Made by a program: the position numbers and the translations under genes | Shown: piece after piece, positions 61,950-64,000 of the stretch | How the letters are laid out: every line of letters starts with the position of its first letter | Position numbering within the stretch: the first letter of the stretch is position 1 | Notes under the pieces: model-generated | Databases searched by the model: none | What the model was told of the DNA's origin: nothing | The model's input: only the letters and a program-made list of their open reading frames with translations | Source: Vibrio chagasii | GTDB lineage: Bacteria > Pseudomonadota > Gammaproteobacteria > Enterobacterales > Vibrionaceae | NCBI GenBank assembly: GCA_041879415.1 | Contig: CP090851.1 | Coordinates: forward strand, 1,488,001-1,552,000 | Length of the DNA: 64,000 nucleotides | Direction: 5' to 3'

Positions 61950-62411
61950 ATGCCAATGGATGAAATTGACAAAAAGATACTGGCTGAACTGCAAAGCAAC
62001 GCACGACTCACCAACCAAGAGTTAGCCGACCGCGTAGCGCTTTCCCCCTCCCCTTGTTTACGCCGAGTACGAGCATTAGAAAAACAAGGGATCATTCGTG
62101 GCTATCACGCCAGTGTCGATCAGGAAGCGTGCGGCCTGCCCGTAAACGTGTTTGTGTTGGTAAAGCTTGAAAAACCAACTGAAGAGAACATGCGAGACTT
62201 TGAGCAGCACATTGAAGCGATTGATGAAGTGTTGGAGTGTTTTCTAATGACGGGGAATCACGACTACCTATTGCATGTGGTGAGTGAGTCTCTCAAAAGC
62301 TACGAGCAGTTTATTCGCAAACAGTTAACTCGCCTGCCCAATATTGCTTCGATTGAATCCAGCTTCGCCTTTGGACAGGTAAAGACAAAAACCAAATTAC
62401 CAGTAAGGTAA
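61950..62411 (+). CDS. Lrp/AsnC family transcriptional regulator
   Basis: This 153-residue regulator has an N-terminal helix-turn-helix (DEIDKKILAELQSNARLTNQELADRVALSPSPCLRRVRALEKQGIIRGYHA) and a C-terminal RAM ligand domain (VFVLVKLEKPTEENMRDFEQHIEAIDEVLECFLMTGNHDYLLHVV). The divergent PLP enzyme is the probable target, with an amino acid effector. The ATG at 61950 (or at 61953, same frame) is possible. Confidence 0.92.
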   Translation: MPMDEIDKKILAELQSNARLTNQELADRVALSPSPCLRRVRALEKQGIIRGYHASVDQEACGLPVNVFVLVKLEKPTEENMRDFEQHIEAIDEVLECFLMTGNHDYLLHVVSESLKSYEQFIRKQLTRLPNIASIESSFAFGQVKTKTKLPVR

Positions 62412-62444
62412 GTAAATCCACTTTTATGAAAACTGAGGGACCAT

Positions 62445-62915
62445 TTAGCCTTCTGTTTTTGCGATTGCCACAAGTTGCGTCACTTTGAGATCAATCTGTT
62501 CTACAACCTCTCTTACAAACTGGGTCCTTTCGCTCCCTGATAGCTCTAGGGCAGCAACCAGATTTGGGATAGCCCAATGGAGCCTATGGGGTACGTGAGA
62601 ACAAATCACGTTGACGCATCCGACAAATAAGTTGCACTGCTCATTGCTCGATTGGTAACAAAGCGTAATCACATAATCGAATTTTTCATTGGTCTTCTTG
62701 TATTCAAATACAGTTTTACTCTCGCCTCTTATTGCAAGGTCAAGTACGTTAGACAGCTCGTCTAAGATAACTTGAGGGGTTTGTCCCGCCTCAAAACCAG
62801 AGCAGCTAGCTTGAATCATCCCGTTAGATTGCTGATCAACCATCGCCTTCGCGATAGCCGCTCTTACACCTTTCTTCACGCACACAAACAGAATTTTAAT
62901 GGGAGTGGCATTCAT
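62445..62915 (-). CDS. ArsC-like low-molecular-weight phosphatase family protein
   Basis: This 156-residue protein has the fold of low-molecular-weight phosphatases and thioredoxin-linked arsenate reductases. The P-loop reads FVCVKKGVRAAIAKAM: Cys-x5-Arg is present, but the usual Asn and the Ser/Thr after Arg are replaced. A second pair of cysteines (VITLCYQSSNEQC) is at the place of the ArsC redox cysteines. No arsenic genes are near. ATG 62915 is chosen with AAGGGG about 10 bases upstream; an ATG at 62924 is an alternative. Confidence 0.72.
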   Translation of the reverse strand: MNATPIKILFVCVKKGVRAAIAKAMVDQQSNGMIQASCSGFEAGQTPQVILDELSNVLDLAIRGESKTVFEYKKTNEKFDYVITLCYQSSNEQCNLFVGCVNVICSHVPHRLHWAIPNLVAALELSGSERTQFVREVVEQIDLKVTQLVAIAKTEG

Positions 62916-63124
62916 GTTTAACATACCCCTTTCGTATTAGCGTTCGTATATTAAACATAGATATTTAAGCGCGTTTTTCAAATTCTCGGCTAACCAAGGG
63001 AAAAGAGAGTGGAGTAAGTCATCGCCTAGACTATTCGACAAAAAGGACAAACAAGCTCATAAACAAGATATCTATCCTATATTTTTCATATAACTCTGAA
63101 AAATAACATGGAAGTCATTTAAGC

Positions 63125-64000
63125 ATGGCAAAGCTATCTTCAATTAGCCCCAAAGTGTTGCTTGTACTCTTTCTCTTGCTTACGTCTTTGACATACGGCG
63201 GTATTTCACTCTATTTGCTCTCTAGTTACAGCCAATCAACCGTCAAACAACTGCAAAGCGGTAACAGCAGCTTTGAGCTTGAATCGGCCAAAATTTTTAT
63301 GGAGAAATACCTCGAGGTTGCAGAAGACCGCATCATTTTAGCTTCGCAATATCAAGGAGTCATCGACGCAGCATCAAGCTCAAATATAGAGAGCCTGTCA
63401 TTCAATCTAGAGCGATTCAAGGGACAGAACCAATCAATGCAATTTGCCGTGCGAGATCGCACTGGTCAGTTGTTGTTTGAAGATACATTTCGTCACCCTG
63501 CATCAAAGCAAGAGCAAGCTATCTTTCAAGCAATTGCCAATCAAGAAGTCGACGATCGCATTCTGTACCTTTTGCACGATGACACCAATCATATTTGTAT
63601 AAAACTATTTATGCCGTTACTTCAAGGCAGTGATTTCGTAGGCGTGCTATATGGTGAAACCGCTGTCGATTACGACGATTTCTTTGGTTCTTTTGTGACC
63701 AATCGAGAACGTTGGTACGAACTTAGCCAAGTCAGCCCACCGATCGCTTCTCTCATCGAACAAGATGACGCCCATACACACTCACATAGTCATGGTTCAC
63801 ACACACCAATTACCAATAAATACAGTGAGGAAGACTGGTTATTGACTCAAACGGCTTTAACAAGAGGAGACTTAGTATTAACCCAAGGGGTAAGCCGCTC
63901 ATTTGTTACCGACCAGCTCTCAAGCTTACAGAAGGAACTGTTAAATGGGCTTTTGATCGTCTTAGCGCTCAGCTCTATTTTAGTGTTTTTTATCGGGCAA
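63125..64000 (+). CDS. Membrane sensor protein, 5' part (runs off the right edge)
   Basis: ATG 63125 opens a frame that stays open for 292 codons to the window edge. It starts with a membrane helix (KVLLVLFLLLTSLTYGGISLYLLS), followed by a periplasmic sensor domain (about 35-265) like those of GGDEF proteins, chemoreceptors or hybrid kinases (FAVRDRTGQLLFEDTFRH; DDTNHICIKLFMPLLQGSDFVGVLYGETAVDYDDFF). A His-rich loop (HTHSHSHGSHTP, about residues 219-230) is unusual and may bind metal. A second membrane helix starts near 277 (LLIVLALSSILVFFIG). The output domain lies outside the window. Confidence 0.75.
   Translation, partial: MAKLSSISPKVLLVLFLLLTSLTYGGISLYLLSSYSQSTVKQLQSGNSSFELESAKIFMEKYLEVAEDRIILASQYQGVIDAASSSNIESLSFNLERFKGQNQSMQFAVRDRTGQLLFEDTFRHPASKQEQAIFQAIANQEVDDRILYLLHDDTNHICIKLFMPLLQGSDFVGVLYGETAVDYDDFFGSFVTNRERWYELSQVSPPIASLIEQDDAHTHSHSHGSHTPITNKYSEEDWLLTQTALTRGDLVLTQGVSRSFVTDQLSSLQKELLNGLLIVLALSSILVFFIGQ

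Noticed and set aside
1..64000. CRISPR arrays, tRNA, rRNA, insertion sequences, prophage or integron sites
   Set aside because: I looked for repeated spacers, cloverleaf or conserved rRNA strings, transposase motifs and terminal repeats and saw none that hold up by eye.

Overview
The window looks like a Vibrio chromosome segment, probably from the Splendidus/Harveyi side of the genus. The evidence is a CqsA/CqsS quorum-sensing pair, a RelV small alarmone synthetase whose key residues sit at the V. cholerae positions, and an sbcB-lrgAB-cdd-purT-relV-ihfA order that I remember from V. cholerae chromosome I. Base composition and codon use look even throughout. I saw no rRNA, tRNA, CRISPR array, insertion sequence or prophage.

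Layout. 0-2 kb: DUF2804 protein and a fatty acid hydroxylase. 2-6.2 kb: a compact four-gene chaperone-usher type cluster on the minus strand with DUF4402-type subunits. 6.2-7.2 kb: an AT-rich gap with a possible gene remnant. 7.2-17 kb: sbcB, lrgAB, cdd, purT, tpm, relV, a sulfite dehydrogenase/cytochrome c operon and ihfA. 17-21 kb: a Fur-family (Zur-like) regulator, a dihydroorotase paralogue, a gamma-carbonic anhydrase and a COG0523 GTPase behind a strong Zur-type dyad. 21-27 kb: an EamA/MocR divergon, then convergent cqsA and cqsS. 27-39 kb: AraC-type regulator, an ABC-F protein with an upstream leader peptide, TauD-like dioxygenase, secreted subtilase, LysR/hydrolase divergon, chemoreceptor, WYL regulator and VOC protein. 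39.8-46 kb: DUF1826 protein behind a second Zur-type dyad, YceI, Old Yellow Enzyme, VC0807-type membrane protein, HU paralogue, VirK/YbjX protein. 46-51.6 kb: an ionotropic-glutamate-receptor-like channel, a two-component system, an HbpS/GlcG protein and an unknown secreted protein with an internal duplication. 51.8-53.8 kb: DUF1007 plus NicO-type transporter behind a third Zur-type dyad. 54-64 kb: YcxB-like protein, metallophosphoesterase, FUSC transporter, an orphan type IV prepilin, amidohydrolase, PLP enzyme with divergent Lrp regulator, ArsC-like protein and the first part of a membrane sensor.

How it works together. The clearest theme is zinc economy. Three nearly identical palindromes (about 17.6, 40.6 and 51.8 kb) each precede genes of families tied to zinc starvation, and the first precedes the likely zinc regulator itself. 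The dihydroorotase has Gln in place of the first His of the HxH metal motif. The second notable item is the ABC-F gene, which has a good promoter, a 26-codon leader ORF with a perfect Shine-Dalgarno and alternative base-pairing elements, the usual look of ribosome-stalling attenuation. All family assignments come from reading the sequence; no database search was run.
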